Positions 36,101 to 46,250 of a stretch of DNA of 64,000 nucleotides are shown in pieces. The translations under genes were made by a program, and so were the position numbers. Numbering within the stretch: position 1 is the stretch's first letter; every line of letters begins with the position of its first letter. Where the stretch lies: the NCBI GenBank assembly GCA_000310025.1, contig FN649727.1, forward strand, positions 3,807,343 to 3,871,342, read 5' to 3'. This DNA comes from Ectocarpus siliculosus. Lineage: Eukaryota > Sar > Phaeophyceae > Ectocarpales > Ectocarpaceae. Under the pieces are notes generated by a model, which was not told the DNA's origin, ran no database searches, and saw only the letters and a program-made list of their open reading frames with translations.

Positions 36101-37171
36101 TTGAAAGGTGTCGGTATCGTAAAATTACCTCGAGCTATATGCGTGTGTGAGCCACAGGTAGTTGTTGTGTTGCACGCTAATAGCGTTCTCTACGTGACAA
36201 GCGTAGAATTTGGTGGCGGTGGCGGCGACCAAATTGGGTCAACATATGAATCTTGCGGCGAAACGATGGGGGGAGACAGTTGTTGTGGCAGCTGCAGTAC
36301 GGGGATGTCCATTACCAACTACCAACACACCGACTCTGCTGCCACAGCTACTAGCCCATTGGAAAGGACATCGTGAGATAATGGTCTTCATGATCATGTA
36401 CACTCATGCTCCATCGCAAGAAAGCATGCACAGAAACATGCACGGGACGGAATTCCACAACACAAATAGTCTAGTTGTCGCGACGGTGTTTGCAACAAGG
36501 GTAAAACGATAGGAATAACGACAACTATTCGTGAGTTGCAATGGCGACGTACGCCTGGTTGCCTGCTCTTGTTTTGAGCACCTTGCGGCCATAGGCCACT
36601 CGACCACTCGGTGGGCGCGTGAGACCGGTTGATCGTGCGAATTCGTCTCTCCCCCAATCGCCTGCAGCTGTGTGATCATCTACTGCTGTGTACCAACCGC
36701 TTGCATTTGGTTCAAGTCCTCTCTGCACAAATACGACATAGCGCATGGTGGTGGAGGTTCACGGTGCGCCATCTCGACGGGTGACTACCACAGGCAACTT
36801 GTCGCAGCGCCGTCACATACTGCGGTGGTGGACTGCATGCTCACCTTGATCCCGACAACAGCGATCTCTTGAACACGAGCAGCCGTGCCTGGCGTGTTTC
36901 TCGACCTTGACCTCAAAACAAGTTGGATGAAGTCAACGAGCCTATCCTGTTTAGCCAACCCTTGCACAGCCTCGTCCGAGAGAAGCTTCGACACGGGCCT
37001 GACCGTCAGTTCGCGTATCAAGGTCGACGTCTCCGAGTTGGCGTTGCTAGAGCTGGAGGACAAGATGCCCCCGAAGCCTCCACCCTGCTGCGAAGTTTGA
37101 AAGTTTTGAAACTGGGTCAGCAAGCTCTTGCAAGAGACGAATCGCTCCCATGTCGCCTCAGCCTCATCCAT
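21127..37171 (-). CDS. FANCI: Fanconi anemia group I protein orthologue
   Basis: FANCI forms the ID2 clamp with FANCD2 and is monoubiquitinated in interstrand-crosslink repair. Phase-consistent exons: 37171-36845, 35877-35632, 35175-34886, 34527-33633, 33004-32768, 32217-31834, ~31028-29858, 29421-29152, 28843-28604, 28058-27894, 27399-27232, 26917-26855, 26140-26033, 25483-25295, 23973-23719, 22872-22654, 22228-21986, 21273-21127; about 1870 residues against 1328 in human. Recognisable family blocks: LTYQLLLLAG (solenoid 1), RFVEGTILLHFNFAMKQDHS, LLLSLARIQRFQQPVLDLVE, WDHLVDSLLRLGL, MVLPFPLAAG after a TQ/SQ cluster, FDLDKVADFS, and LVPALIFQIEECD followed by SRVDRDFRID near the C-terminus, then basic and acidic tails. 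The excess length is Gly/Ala/Ser insertions. Three introns use GC donors. The exon near 31028-30990 needs a one-base correction in a poly-C run. Family assignment is firm; individual borders less so. Confidence 0.85.
21900..21985. repeat. Three 30-base tandem units in the last FANCI intron
   Basis: Three units of about 30 bases, each with ATACCTATGAATACAAACCT or a close variant, lie directly downstream of the penultimate FANCI exon. The array abuts the predicted GC donor at 21985-21984 and creates decoy GT dinucleotides. Confidence 0.75.
24214..24648. mobile_element. MITE-like element in a FANCI intron
   Basis: Left end 24214-24244 (ATGCATTCTACTGTTAGCAG...) and right end 24648-24616, read on the other strand (ATGCATTCTACTGCTGTATC...), match over about 32 bases and finish in the same AGAGGACACC. 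The 435-base element has no coding capacity and sits in the 1.3 kb intron between 25295 and 23973. The superfamily is not assigned. Confidence 0.65.
28945..28968. repeat. Perfect 24-base palindrome
   Basis: The bases around the centre AGCGCT (28945-28968) read the same on both strands with no loop. It lies in a FANCI intron, with no known function. Confidence 0.85.
31272..31393 (+). repeat. Copy of the poly-C-tailed dispersed repeat
   Basis: CCGTCCCGGCTTTGTAGGG, then GGTCTAACGACTACGGCATG, then GAGTACACC and a C-run of about 17 are shared with 42617-42722. The core also matches the inverted copies at 5886-6043. It lies in a FANCI intron just before the sequence gap and is probably the cause of the poor sequence there. 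Confidence 0.75.
31350..31834. other. Assembly gap with degraded duplicate flanks
   Basis: Ns fill 31603-31702. The left flank (31350-31602) is a low-quality copy of 31785-32030: the same order of landmarks (CTTGAG, C-run, AAGCAGGACAACAG-like, CGCCAGTGGGAA) with many homopolymer errors. The right flank (31703-31800) is a low-quality copy of 31274-31380. True sequence probably runs straight from about 31390 to about 31805. Confidence 0.8.
32225..32560. repeat. Minisatellite in a FANCI intron, about four 75-85-base units
   Basis: Units share GTGGATCGAGACSAG, followed by a TTCTC-like tract, a GTG/GCG-rich stretch and AATGCCCCCC. Four diverged copies are at about 32225-32300, 32301-32385, 32386-32460 and 32461-32560, between the exons ending at 32768 and starting at 32217. 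Confidence 0.75.
35471..35571. repeat. Tandem duplication in a FANCI intron
   Basis: Two copies of about 50 bases, each with GGACCTA, a C-run, CGCCCATTC, TACGGGCT and CTCAAAGGGAT. They lie just downstream of exon 2 in transcript direction. Confidence 0.8.
35865..36065. repeat. Duplication spanning a FANCI splice acceptor
   Basis: About 95 bases starting GTATGGCCTG at 35871 recur from 35968, including a GGGGAAGGGGTG block, GGAGGCTC, ACGGGTTT and TACCATGG. The first copy contains the acceptor and first 8 bases of FANCI exon 2, so the second carries a decoy acceptor 97 bases upstream in the transcript. Confidence 0.7.
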
Positions 37172-37640
37172 GGCCGGTGGCTGCCAATGGCGTTGCTACT
37201 TGTTCTTCCAAATCTTGGACGTGGTGGGCGCAGAGCCTCCAACAGAGAGAGAGACAGAGATCAAGCGAGGTTATCCGGAGCGTTTGATTTTAAAAATCCG
37301 TTAGCGTCGGACCCTCACAGCAGATGGGAATCGGTTCTTTAGTGAGGGTATATGGCAGAATAAAATTCAAAACCCGCGGTGCCGCTTGCGGCGGGACTTC
37401 CGCTCGAGCGACGTGCCCGACTTCGCCTGCCTGTGCAGACAAGGCTGAAGGGCGAGCAACAGCAGGGCGAAGAGGAGACGAAGAGACACAAATTCTTTTC
37501 TTTACGTTTCTTGATGGCGGCACCTCCTCGTCTTTACGTACTGGCTGCCGCGTAGCCTTCTCCGTGCAGTGGTGACAGCAAGTATTCGAGTACGGACTGC
37601 TGTACAACTGCAGCTGCTGCTCCTGTTCAACCTACAGACC
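37172..37640. promoter_or_regulatory. Head-to-head intergenic region, candidate bidirectional promoter
   Basis: Only 469 bases separate the FANCI start (minus) from the C1-VPS9 start (plus). Both promoters and 5' UTRs must fit here. No specific box is assigned. Confidence 0.5.
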
Positions 37641-39781
37641 ATGATACGTTCACGCAAGCAGCAGGAGCAGCAGCAGGAGCCAGAGAATGGCGCCACGGCG
37701 TCAAAACCTAACGGCACGGCGGTGGTACCATCAGATCCGTTAGCGGGGCTCAGCGAGTCCGAGCGCCTCGCTCTCTTGATACGCTTCGGTGCTGCCGCTG
37801 CCGGCCCAAAGGGGGGAGGCATGTGCGCCGCCATGTCCCACGGTCACAGCTTCCAGTCCAGCATCTTTCGCCTCCCGGCCAAGTGCTCGGCCTGCCACGA
37901 GCTCGTCTGGGGGCCGTTCACGCGCGGGTGCACCTGCCTGACCTGCTCGGTGACGGTCCACCGCTCGTGCACGGGGGCGGCGTCGCTGCCCCGGTGCCCG
38001 ACGAAGGACGTGTTCGACGCCTTCTGTCGGTCGGAGCTCGGGCTTCCTCCTCCTCCTCCTCCGCCCGCCCCAGCGGCGACCGGCTCGCCATCGGCATCAG
38101 CATCGACTGCCACCGGCAGCGAGCAGGGCGCCGAAACACCGGGGGGAAGATCGCCCGCGAGCTGCGGTGGCGCCGGCGGTGGCGGAGCCGCCCATACGGG
38201 TGGCGACCTCGATGAATGGGCGACGGTCGACGGGACGAGCGCCCACTCAAACTCGGCTGCTGTAGGCCAACAGCAGCAGCAGCAGCAGCAGCAACCTTCC
38301 TCCGCCGCGTCTTGTGCGTTGCAAGACCTGGGGTCGTCGTTTTCCTGGAGCCCTCTTGGGCTCGGAGAGCGGAAGCGACCAACCTCGCCAGTGGTGAGCG
38401 AGCAACAGCAGCAAGAAGAACGTTCGGTCGTGGTCGTCCCTGCCGGAGATGCTGCTGCAGAGACCCGAACAGCACCAGGCGACGCTGGCGATACCGTGTC
38501 GGCGCTGGGGAACCAGGGAGCCAGCGGGGCCGTGCCAACCACCGCTACGGACCTAGCTGTCGCCGCCGATTCCTCTGCTTCTTCAACCACCGCTAGCATG
38601 GGGATCAGGGGTGTAACCAAGCTGAGCGTCGCCGGCGGCGTCGTCGGTGCCTTGTTTGGAGGCCCGGTTGGCGCCGTGTTCGGCCTCCAAGTCGGGGCTG
38701 TCCTCGGGGCGGGTAGGAGCGTGCAGCAAGGTCTTTGGCAGCGTATCGAGAAGAGCCGCAGGGAGGCCGGAGCGGAGGGGATAAGGCTGCCGAAGGGCGC
38801 GGATGGGTCGACGGCGGCGGCGGTGGTTGAGGAAACCGCCGCTCGCAAACCTCGAGACCTGTGGGCGCGTATCGCGGGAAAAGTCGAGAGCGAGCACCAG
38901 CCGACGATCTGGTACGATTTTGAATATGGATTTATGGTTTGGATTGAAAAAGCTACCGTAGCATTGCATAGTTTCGGCCTGGGTTAATTGTTTTTCGCTT
39001 GTTTTTTGGCAGCTGGGCTTAGGATACTGTAATTGGTACGTTTCTCTTTCCGGCAACACTTTTTGGTTGTTGCGGTCGCTGTCGCTGTTGTTGCTGTTGT
39101 CGTTTTTGTTGTTGTTGATGATAATGATGGTGTTTCGTTGAATCTGCGTATCACTTTTCCAAGCGGCTAAGATCGAGCTCCACTCAGCAGTCCTGCTACA
39201 GTGTTGAGATGCGAATTGCAGTACGAGGCTGCCGGTGCGCAAAGCCAAAGTGAATGACCGCAAGACTCACTGTAAGATCAAGAGGTGCTCTAGCCTCCTA
39301 CCCACGATTTAAGACCTCTGTCTGAACAATCGGAATTGACATCAAGAGATCCGTGTAGAATTACGAAGGAAGGCATGACCAGATACGGCATGGCGACAAC
39401 ATGGAGAATCAAGCAACAGCAGTATACCGTACAAGAAAAGGAAAGTAGTAATATAACAGGAACAGTCCAGGCTCGGTATCGTGGGGGTTCATATCGCGGG
39501 GTCCGCGGCAAGACCGTCGTGTAGTGTGTTGGGGTGTGCGCCGAACCACCCCCGTGTATTTGATTTTCGCTCGCGCTTCTTTTCTCCTCGACCCCCCCAT
39601 GTTCCATTTTGCAGGGAGTTGGCCCCGGAACAGGAGAAGCTCCTGGAGCAAGGGGAGTGCAACGCGGGGGAGATGGCGATGTTCGTCGTGGGCAAGGTCC
39701 TCGCCGATGAAACCGCCATGCTCTTCCACCTGCACGCCGCCCTCCTCGCCGAGTTCCGCTCCCGGCACGACTCGTCGCGAA

Positions 39782-39828
<47 letters not shown>

Positions 39829-41571
39829 TGCACCCGGCCGGTCCCGATCAGGCGGCGCTCCAGCGACACCGACATGGTCGCGCTCTTCCCTCGAAGCAGC
39901 GGCAGTCGACGGGGTCCCCCGGCCGCAGGGGCTGCGGGGGCCACCGCAGCGGCCGCTACCGACGATGGCGGGTTTTTCGCGAGCACGCCCGGCCTGGAGA
40001 AGACGTTCAGCTTCGTAGAGGAGGCGGAGATTGTGGCGGGAGAGGGCAGCGATACTCCCGGCTCCGACGACGATGACGGGGACGGCCGGAGCAGCGCGGA
40101 TGATGACGACGAGAGAAGCGGCGACAGGCGCGGCAGGCGGTTGCCCACCGCCACGCGCGCGCACCGGTGGAGCAAACCTGTGAGGTCGGAGGCGGCGGGG
40201 TTGGCTTCGGCCCCGGCAACGGCAGCGGTAGCGGTGACGGCCGGCAGGCGCTCATCGGTAGGCGCTGCTGCTTCTGCTGCTGCGGTTGCTTCAAGAGACT
40301 CGTGGCGAAGCAACTCGTCCCGCATGGATAGCTGGGTCCAGCTGGAAGGAGGCGTGTGCGGCAACTGCGGCGGCAGAGTGGCGGGCAGACACTCGGCGAA
40401 CGGCGGTGGTGGTAGTGGTAGTAGGTCGACGAGGGCGCTGGTGGGAGACGTCGAGGAGGATGAAGGCGGGCTCGGGGACGGCTGGGCCGCCGCCGAAGCC
40501 CCGGTGTGCTGGTGTCGGGACGAGGGAGGGCTTTCTGCTAGCCCCGAGGATGCGCCGATCAGCGTGCTTGCCAACGCCCCACCACCCCCTCGGCAAAACG
40601 CCGTAGGTGACGGAGGCGTAGCGGCAACAACGGGCGCGGACAGCGGGACGAAGCCTGACAAGACGGAGTCAGGAGCGGGAGCAGATCGAAACGGATTGGA
40701 CCGCCCGCAGAACGGGTGCTGTCCCGCTGCTGGAGCTGGGGCGACAGCCGCCGCCGCCTCCACGGAGGCGGGAGGCGAGGACGAAGATGCGCGCGGCGAC
40801 GACGACGCGCTGCGAGACGTCCACGGCGTACTCCGCGAGCTCACGCAGGCCGTGCTGGCGTGGTGCCCCCAGCTCACCTCGTCCCACGAGGCGCAGATCC
40901 AGGCGGTCAACTGCATCGACCAGCGGGTCTTCTCGGAGACGTACGGGCCGGTCTTCGGCCGCATCGCCTCCTCGGGGGCGGCCCGCGACGGCGACGCGTC
41001 CCTCGCCCGGCGCGTCCAGAGGGAGGAGCGCTCGAGGGCGGCGGCCGGCAGGCCGCCTCTGCTGTCGGCTTGCCGGCCGGAGGTGGTGTCCGCGCTGCGA
41101 GCAGCCGGCTCCGCGCGCACGGGCCGCGACAAGCTCGGGTTTCTCGTGCGGGCGGCGGAGAGGGTTAGCGACGCCCTCCCCGCGGAGCAGCGAACGACTG
41201 ACGCGTTGATCTTCTCCGTGTGCCGGCACCTGGCGGCCGCAACGACGGCGGCGGTTGTCGCCGGCGGCGGCGGCGGGGATGATGACGCGCAGGCGGCGGC
41301 CTTGCCCCGGCCACACGCCGAGGTGGCTTTCGTGGAGCAGTTCATGCGCGACGAGTCGTGGGTGATGGGGAAGGAGGGCTACGTGCTCACGACGGTGATC
41401 GCCGCCTTGCACGTGCTCAACAACCCGGAGCTGTCGGACGATATTTTCTTGGACGCGTCGCCACCGCCGCCGCCGCCGCCGCCGCCGCCGCGGCCGGTGC
41501 CGAACCACGAGGAAGGTGCCGCCGGCGGCTACGGCGACGTGTCGTTCGTTGTTGAGCATGTGTTGTTGTAG
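37641..41571 (+). CDS. C1 domain plus VPS9 domain protein, Rab5-type GEF
   Basis: Two exons, 37641-38911 and 39615-41571, join in phase (TG|G gives Trp) for about 1075 residues. Residues 69-119 form a C1-type zinc module: H69, C82, C85, C99, C102, H107, C110, C119 with near-canonical spacing. Residues near 340-365 are a glycine-zipper stretch (GGVVGALFGGPVGAVFG). Exon 2 opens with a helical block (PEQEKLLEQGECNAGEMAMF), then a long disordered part with poly-Gly, and near residues 920-1035 a VPS9 domain: RDKLGFLVRAAERVSDAL, TTDALIF and GKEGYVLTTVIAALHVL. The catalytic Asp of the DALI block and the Tyr of GY-x-LT are present, so exchange activity on Rab5-like GTPases is expected. The C1 module could tether it to membranes; some ligand-binding positions are unusual, so diacylglycerol binding is unproven. 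Confidence 0.8.
39781..39828 (+). repeat. (GGC)n tract encoding poly-Gly
   Basis: About 16 GGC triplets in frame within exon 2 of the C1-VPS9 gene. Similar GCC/CCG tracts encode a poly-Pro run near 41460-41490. Confidence 0.85.
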
Positions 41572-43987
41572 CATAATAGAGGGCCGGCGGTGTGTGTGAC
41601 GTTCGGCCGCACGAAGCATATGAGTGGTGGTACGAATCGTGTAAATATTACATTTGGGCGAGCTTCGTAAAATTTGGGTCGTACGTAGGCTCTTCTTGCC
41701 CATGCTCTTAGACGCTATGCATACGCAGTACGAAAAATGGACGATTGTTTCGCATTTACTTTGACAAGCGGCCTGCAATGAATATGTGTCCGACCGTGGA
41801 TGTACGTGTACCGAGGGCACGCTCTGTTTGTTGTGGTCAGCGGGCGAGCGTTCGCCAAAATCTTCGAGGGGAAATTCGCACGGCCCCATGCCCCGCTAAC
41901 GGGATATATATCATAAGTACTACATACCGCTGCCGCTGCACGGTCGTTAGTGATGCTTATCAAACGCACCAGCCGGCAAGAGACGGACAAAAGACGATAG
42001 ATCATCTACACCGGGACCTGACTCTGGCTCGGGCCAGGTGGGGTGGGATTGCCCTCATCTCGTGTCCTTCTCGCGTTGTACACGCAAAGTTTGCGGGGGG
42101 TTCACTCCTGTTCTTGAGTGTGTTTTGTTTGGGCGCCAAGGAGGGCACGCACCTCCAGGTGCAACATTCGCTTGGTGCGTTGCTGCGCTGAAGAGAGAGA
42201 GTATCTTGTGTGAGGAAAAAATGACGGGAGGCCTGCTCTCCTGGCACGTCAACATGGTGGTGGGCTTGTGTTCTCCGCTACATACATGTTGGCCATGCTC
42301 GTGAGAAGTTGTTGTCTTGTTGTTGGCAGGAGATGCAGGTGTTGGGGTCATGCTCCAGATCGATGGTGGTCAACGATCTCGACCTGATTATTTGATGCCT
42401 CGATTCGTGCAACGTGTACTCATCGGGACTATCGAACTCGGGAGAGTCCCGTTTCATGTCTCAAAATGTATTTTCGTCCAGCACTTAACTACACTACAAA
42501 ACCGCACGTTCCTTTTCAAACACCCAAAGCCAGCATAGAAACAAGGCAGGGGAAACTATAGAAAAAATAAAAATACCGTTCACCGATGGCGCTGGATACC
42601 CCCGCCCCCCAGGGCCTGGTCCGGTGAGAACCCGGCGTGCTCCGTCCCGGCTTTGTAGGGATGCGAGGTCAATGGTCTAACGACTACGGCATGCACGACT
42701 ATGAGTACACCCCCCCCCCCCCTGTGTGCCTCTCAATAATTTCGATTTTCCATAGCGGTTGCTACAACGGAAGGGGCGCGTTCCGCTACAAGCCAAAGGA
42801 ACGCTTGGGGCCGCTGAACACCCCTTCCTCCTCCACTGGGGGAGAGACCATTGGGCTTTAACAAAAACCTAATTATGCCCACGTGTGAGGTGCATCTATC
42901 TGCGTTAAAAGCAGTGCATCTGCGTTACAAGCATGCAGCAAGCACGTTTGTTTCTCCTCCCCCCGCACAACCCCGGCGCTGTTCTGGAAAATCGCTGCTG
43001 GTACAGGAACATGCACGCGTGAAGAAGACATCACTTCTACTACGAACTATGGATATGTTTATTCTGGCCGACAGAGGCGCTACAAGCACAAAACTGCTGC
43101 GACCACTCATGGGAAACATGGACAACGAGAAGCGAAAATCACCGTATACAACGTCACAAACACACATCAATGGCTACCCCGAGTGGTGAATGGGAACTAA
43201 CCCAGCGTTGGAAAGAGGTCACAACGCGTACGACTTATTGTTTAAGAGAATAACAACTACGACAATGACAAATAACAGTAGCAGAACAGCCCAAAGAGCT
43301 TACGACGAAACTACCACATACATACATGCTAAAATAAACAACACGCGCTGGTCGGAGCAAAGGGGGGGAGAGGAGGTCAAGACCCTCCTTGCTTGCCTGC
43401 GCGCACCCCAAAGCAAAGCCGTAGTAGCCAAAACATCAGGCTCATCGCATCGCGGCCACGTCAACACACAATCGGAGTGCTTCTAAACCCCTTCGCCCCC
43501 CCGCCCTACTCCCCCGGCGACGTCCTGCTGACGGCTCACCCGCACACCACCGGTCCACAACCGCAGTGCTAGCAGGAACAAAAACAACAGCCCTAAGGTG
43601 TTTGATTATTATCCGTGCCATGGTCGACGGTGGGGCCGGCGGCCGGTACCGCAACTGCAGCAGCAACACACGAGACAAGCAGAGAGGCTGCGCCGTGAGA
43701 AAATTCCCTTCCCTCCACAATTATCAAGACGTTCAGAAGCGGTGCCCGGCGGCGGCAAAAACGCCTTCCGCAAATTGACGAAACGCGTAGCAGTCGTGCC
43801 GGCGGTCGTAAACCGCCTTCCACAACTAAAAAAAAACGTTTTACAAGCGGCGCAAACCGCCTTGCACAACAAAACGAATCGTTTAGCAGCGATGACCGGC
43901 GGTGGTAAACCGCTTTCCACAATTGACGAACCGATGAGAAGCGGTAAACGGCGGTGGTGCACCGCCTTCCACAATGGAACGGACCGT
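41572..43987. other. Convergent intergenic region
   Basis: The region lies between the 3' ends of the C1-VPS9 and transgelin-like genes. It contains a copy of the dispersed poly-C repeat (42617-42722) and, at its right end, a tandem array. Open frames are short and lack domains. Confidence 0.5.
42617..42722 (+). repeat. Copy of the poly-C-tailed dispersed repeat
   Basis: It starts GGTCCGGTGAGAACCCGG, shares CCGTCCCGGCTTTGTAGGG and AATGGTCTAACGACTACGG with the copy at 31272, and ends GAGTACACC plus about 12 C. GAGGTCAATGG fits a tRNA-like A box. Confidence 0.75.
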
Positions 43988-44020
43988 TTAGTAGCGGTGC
44001 CCGGCGGTGAACCGCGACGA
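43735..44020. repeat. Minisatellite, about six 45-57-base units
   Basis: Units share a GCGGTGCCCGGCGGTGG-like block, AAACCGCCTTCCACAA, and GACGAAxCGTTTAG. CGGCGG and CCGCC blocks within a unit can pair. The array begins inside the last codons of the transgelin-like gene (encoding FTAGHRY) and fills its 3' flank, so the present stop may lie in repeat sequence. Confidence 0.75.
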
Positions 44021-45619
44021 TGCGCCCGTCTTGTCCCCCGAGGCCCCCGCGTACTCCGCGCCGAAGGTCGGGCCGCTCTTCGCGATGTGGGAACGGTCCA
44101 TCGTGTTTGCACTGCCCATGGTCCAGCCGCTGGTCCCCGCACGGTCCCCGGTCCCCGACTGCGCCGCCCCGAAGGTCGCCCCCGTCTTGATAACCGTCGC
44201 GCGCTCCATGGTCTTGCTCGACCCCGCAAGCAGGTTGGACATGGCCCCCGAGCTGTTCCGCAGCTGTTTGTATTTTTGGGGAAGATCGATGGGACATGCC
44301 GCGCAAGGCGGTGCGGTGCATTCACGCAAACCGGCGCGATGCGGCAGCATAGGCGATGGAGCGGGTCCATAGGGAAAAGGAAGGGGCCGGTGGTGTATTC
44401 ACTGTCGTGTAGTTGTGCAGCTGGGGCGGACCGCGTTTGGCGTACACGCACACGCGCTAACTAGGTATCGCGCGCACAGGCACACAAAAACACAAGCCCG
44501 GAATCGAGAAAGTGCAACCAACTGGCGTGTGGCAACAGTCAGCTTCAGTGGCTGAATTGGTAACCCATTATCCGCCACTGCTATCCATTCATCATCATGG
44601 CGTGGTACGGGCACGGAAGCAAACAACGATGGCGATCTCTCGGAGCAGAGGGGGTGGGGGGCTACAACTTCGATTGCGAGTGCAGAGGCAGCGAGAGCGG
44701 CTATTATAGGCGACGCCTGCGGAAGCCAAGAGAAAAGAGTACCGTACCTGCTGTTGCTGCTGCTCCTCGGTCCACTCGCGCTTGTTGGCCTCCGTCTGCT
44801 TGATGCCAAGGCGAGGCCCATTGTACTCCGGACAGCTGTTCTGAACCGTTTGCCCCAGAGCGTGCTATAGTGGAAGCGGAAGCGGTGTTGCACGAGAGGG
44901 AGGGGGGGGGGTAGAGAAGGGGGGAGGGAGAGAAGCAGGGAGGGCGGGGAGGCAGGGAGGGAGGCAGGGAGATAAGCAGTGGCAGAGACAGAGGGGCAGA
45001 GAGGGAAACCAGGGGGGAATGTTTCGGCATTGGCGATGTTATCTGTGCTCAAATTCACGTTCTCTTATTCTAAACGTGATGGCACTCTGATGAACAGACC
45101 TTTCTTATTGCACATCAACACCGGGAGGCGGGGAAGAGAGGGTAGAGATTAGACAGCGTCAAGACTATGACTAGAACCAAGTTGACGAGTGTCTACGATA
45201 CTTCCCGAAAAGGTATCGACTGGAGACCCGGATTTATTGTTCCGGTGTGTACAATCGTGCCGCAAACACCAGCACACGCGAGAGAACAGCGCTTCCGGCA
45301 TACAAAACGACTCTTGCGAAAATCCCCAAGACGTGGTCGACACATCTATAACGCTCACACGCCAAACCGTATGTACGTGCCAGCAACGAAGGTGCACAGA
45401 AACAGCAAAAAAAAATGCACAACATCACGCTCAATTGTCAGCATGCTGTCGGTTCGTCCACGGCAGGACCTCACCAGGCATCGGACGACGAGCCCGAGAT
45501 CTTTGCCTTCGTAGAGGTCGACGGTTTCGAACAGAGAGTGCTCCGCTACGCCGACGGCCCTGCAAGCTTTCAAGAAGTTGGACACGTTCTCCATCTGGAC
45601 GAAGTGAATAAACCACACG

Positions 45620-45651
<32 letters not shown>

Positions 45652-46200
45652 GCAGGAACGAAAGGCAGAGCGGCAATAGCGACGCGGAACACGGGCAACA
45701 ACAGCAGTCGGTGAGACTAATTGGACGAATGAAGGTGCTTGTCTGTCCCTGGCACGAGAGAGGTATGCATACGCGCCTTTTATTTTCCATCACATACGGC
45801 GGTATCGGCAACAGAAGGCCTCACGCCTTTGCGGGGGTGGAATTCACTCGACGCGACACTCTCGGCGCAATGAACTTCTGTGATACACAAAACTCGGACA
45901 TGTCAGCGCTCCTCTTTCCTCCCCCCCCACCCCCCCCCCAGCACCGGGTTGGAAGGGCATCCTTGAGTCGTTCACTCTCCGCACGGCTCCCGGCTTGATC
46001 TGGTTGATTAGCAGGCACAGCTTTCCTCCCGTCCTTCAGCTCCTCCCCGAACCCTTCCGCGAAGCGTTCCCCCGTCACGTCCTCGAATCCACTCCTGCGC
46101 CTCCGCCTCCGCGTCGTAGTCGTAGTTTGCCTCCCGCCTGGCCGCCAGCTCCGCGTCCAGCCCGTAGCCGCCGCCCCGGCCACCCGTGGGCGACCGGCGG
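43988..46200 (-). CDS. Transgelin/calponin-like module 2
   Basis: Actin-binding type: one CH domain plus a calponin-like tail. The first CH exon (~46200-45931) reads YGLDAELAARREANYDYD, then WI(R), EDVTGERFAEGFGEELKDGR and LCLLINQIKPGAVRRVNDSR, but in three frames, with apparent extra bases near 46083 and 46026. Intact exons follow: 45594-45475 (MENVSNFLKACRAVGVAEHS, FETVDLYEGKDLGLVV), 44864-44748 (HALGQTVQNSCPEYNGPRLG) and 44263-43988, all phase 0. The last exon has two calponin-like repeats, each ending in TFGA (ERATVIKTGATFGA and DRSHIAKSGPTFGA). If it is a separate gene, translation might begin at the ATG at 46334. It may instead be the second half of one gene with the module at 46075-50570. 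The single-base breaks mean either sequencing error or a dying copy. Confidence 0.65.
45621..45651 (+). repeat. (CAG)n microsatellite in an intron
   Basis: Ten consecutive CAG triplets on the plus strand are a (CTG)n tract on the coding strand, just upstream of the acceptor of the transgelin-like exon starting at 45594. It could act as part of the pyrimidine-containing acceptor region. Confidence 0.85.
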
Positions 46201-46205
46201 GGAGA

Positions 46206-46250
<45 letters not shown>

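Noticed and set aside
39489-41345. 618-codon open frame on the minus strand opposite the C1-VPS9 exon
   Set aside because: It is antisense to an exon with a clear VPS9 domain. The peptide is Ser/Pro/Ala low complexity, as expected from GC-rich antisense sequence.
42660-42720. tRNA gene suggested by the A-box-like sequence in the dispersed repeat
   Set aside because: No B box, no cloverleaf and no anticodon stem could be drawn.
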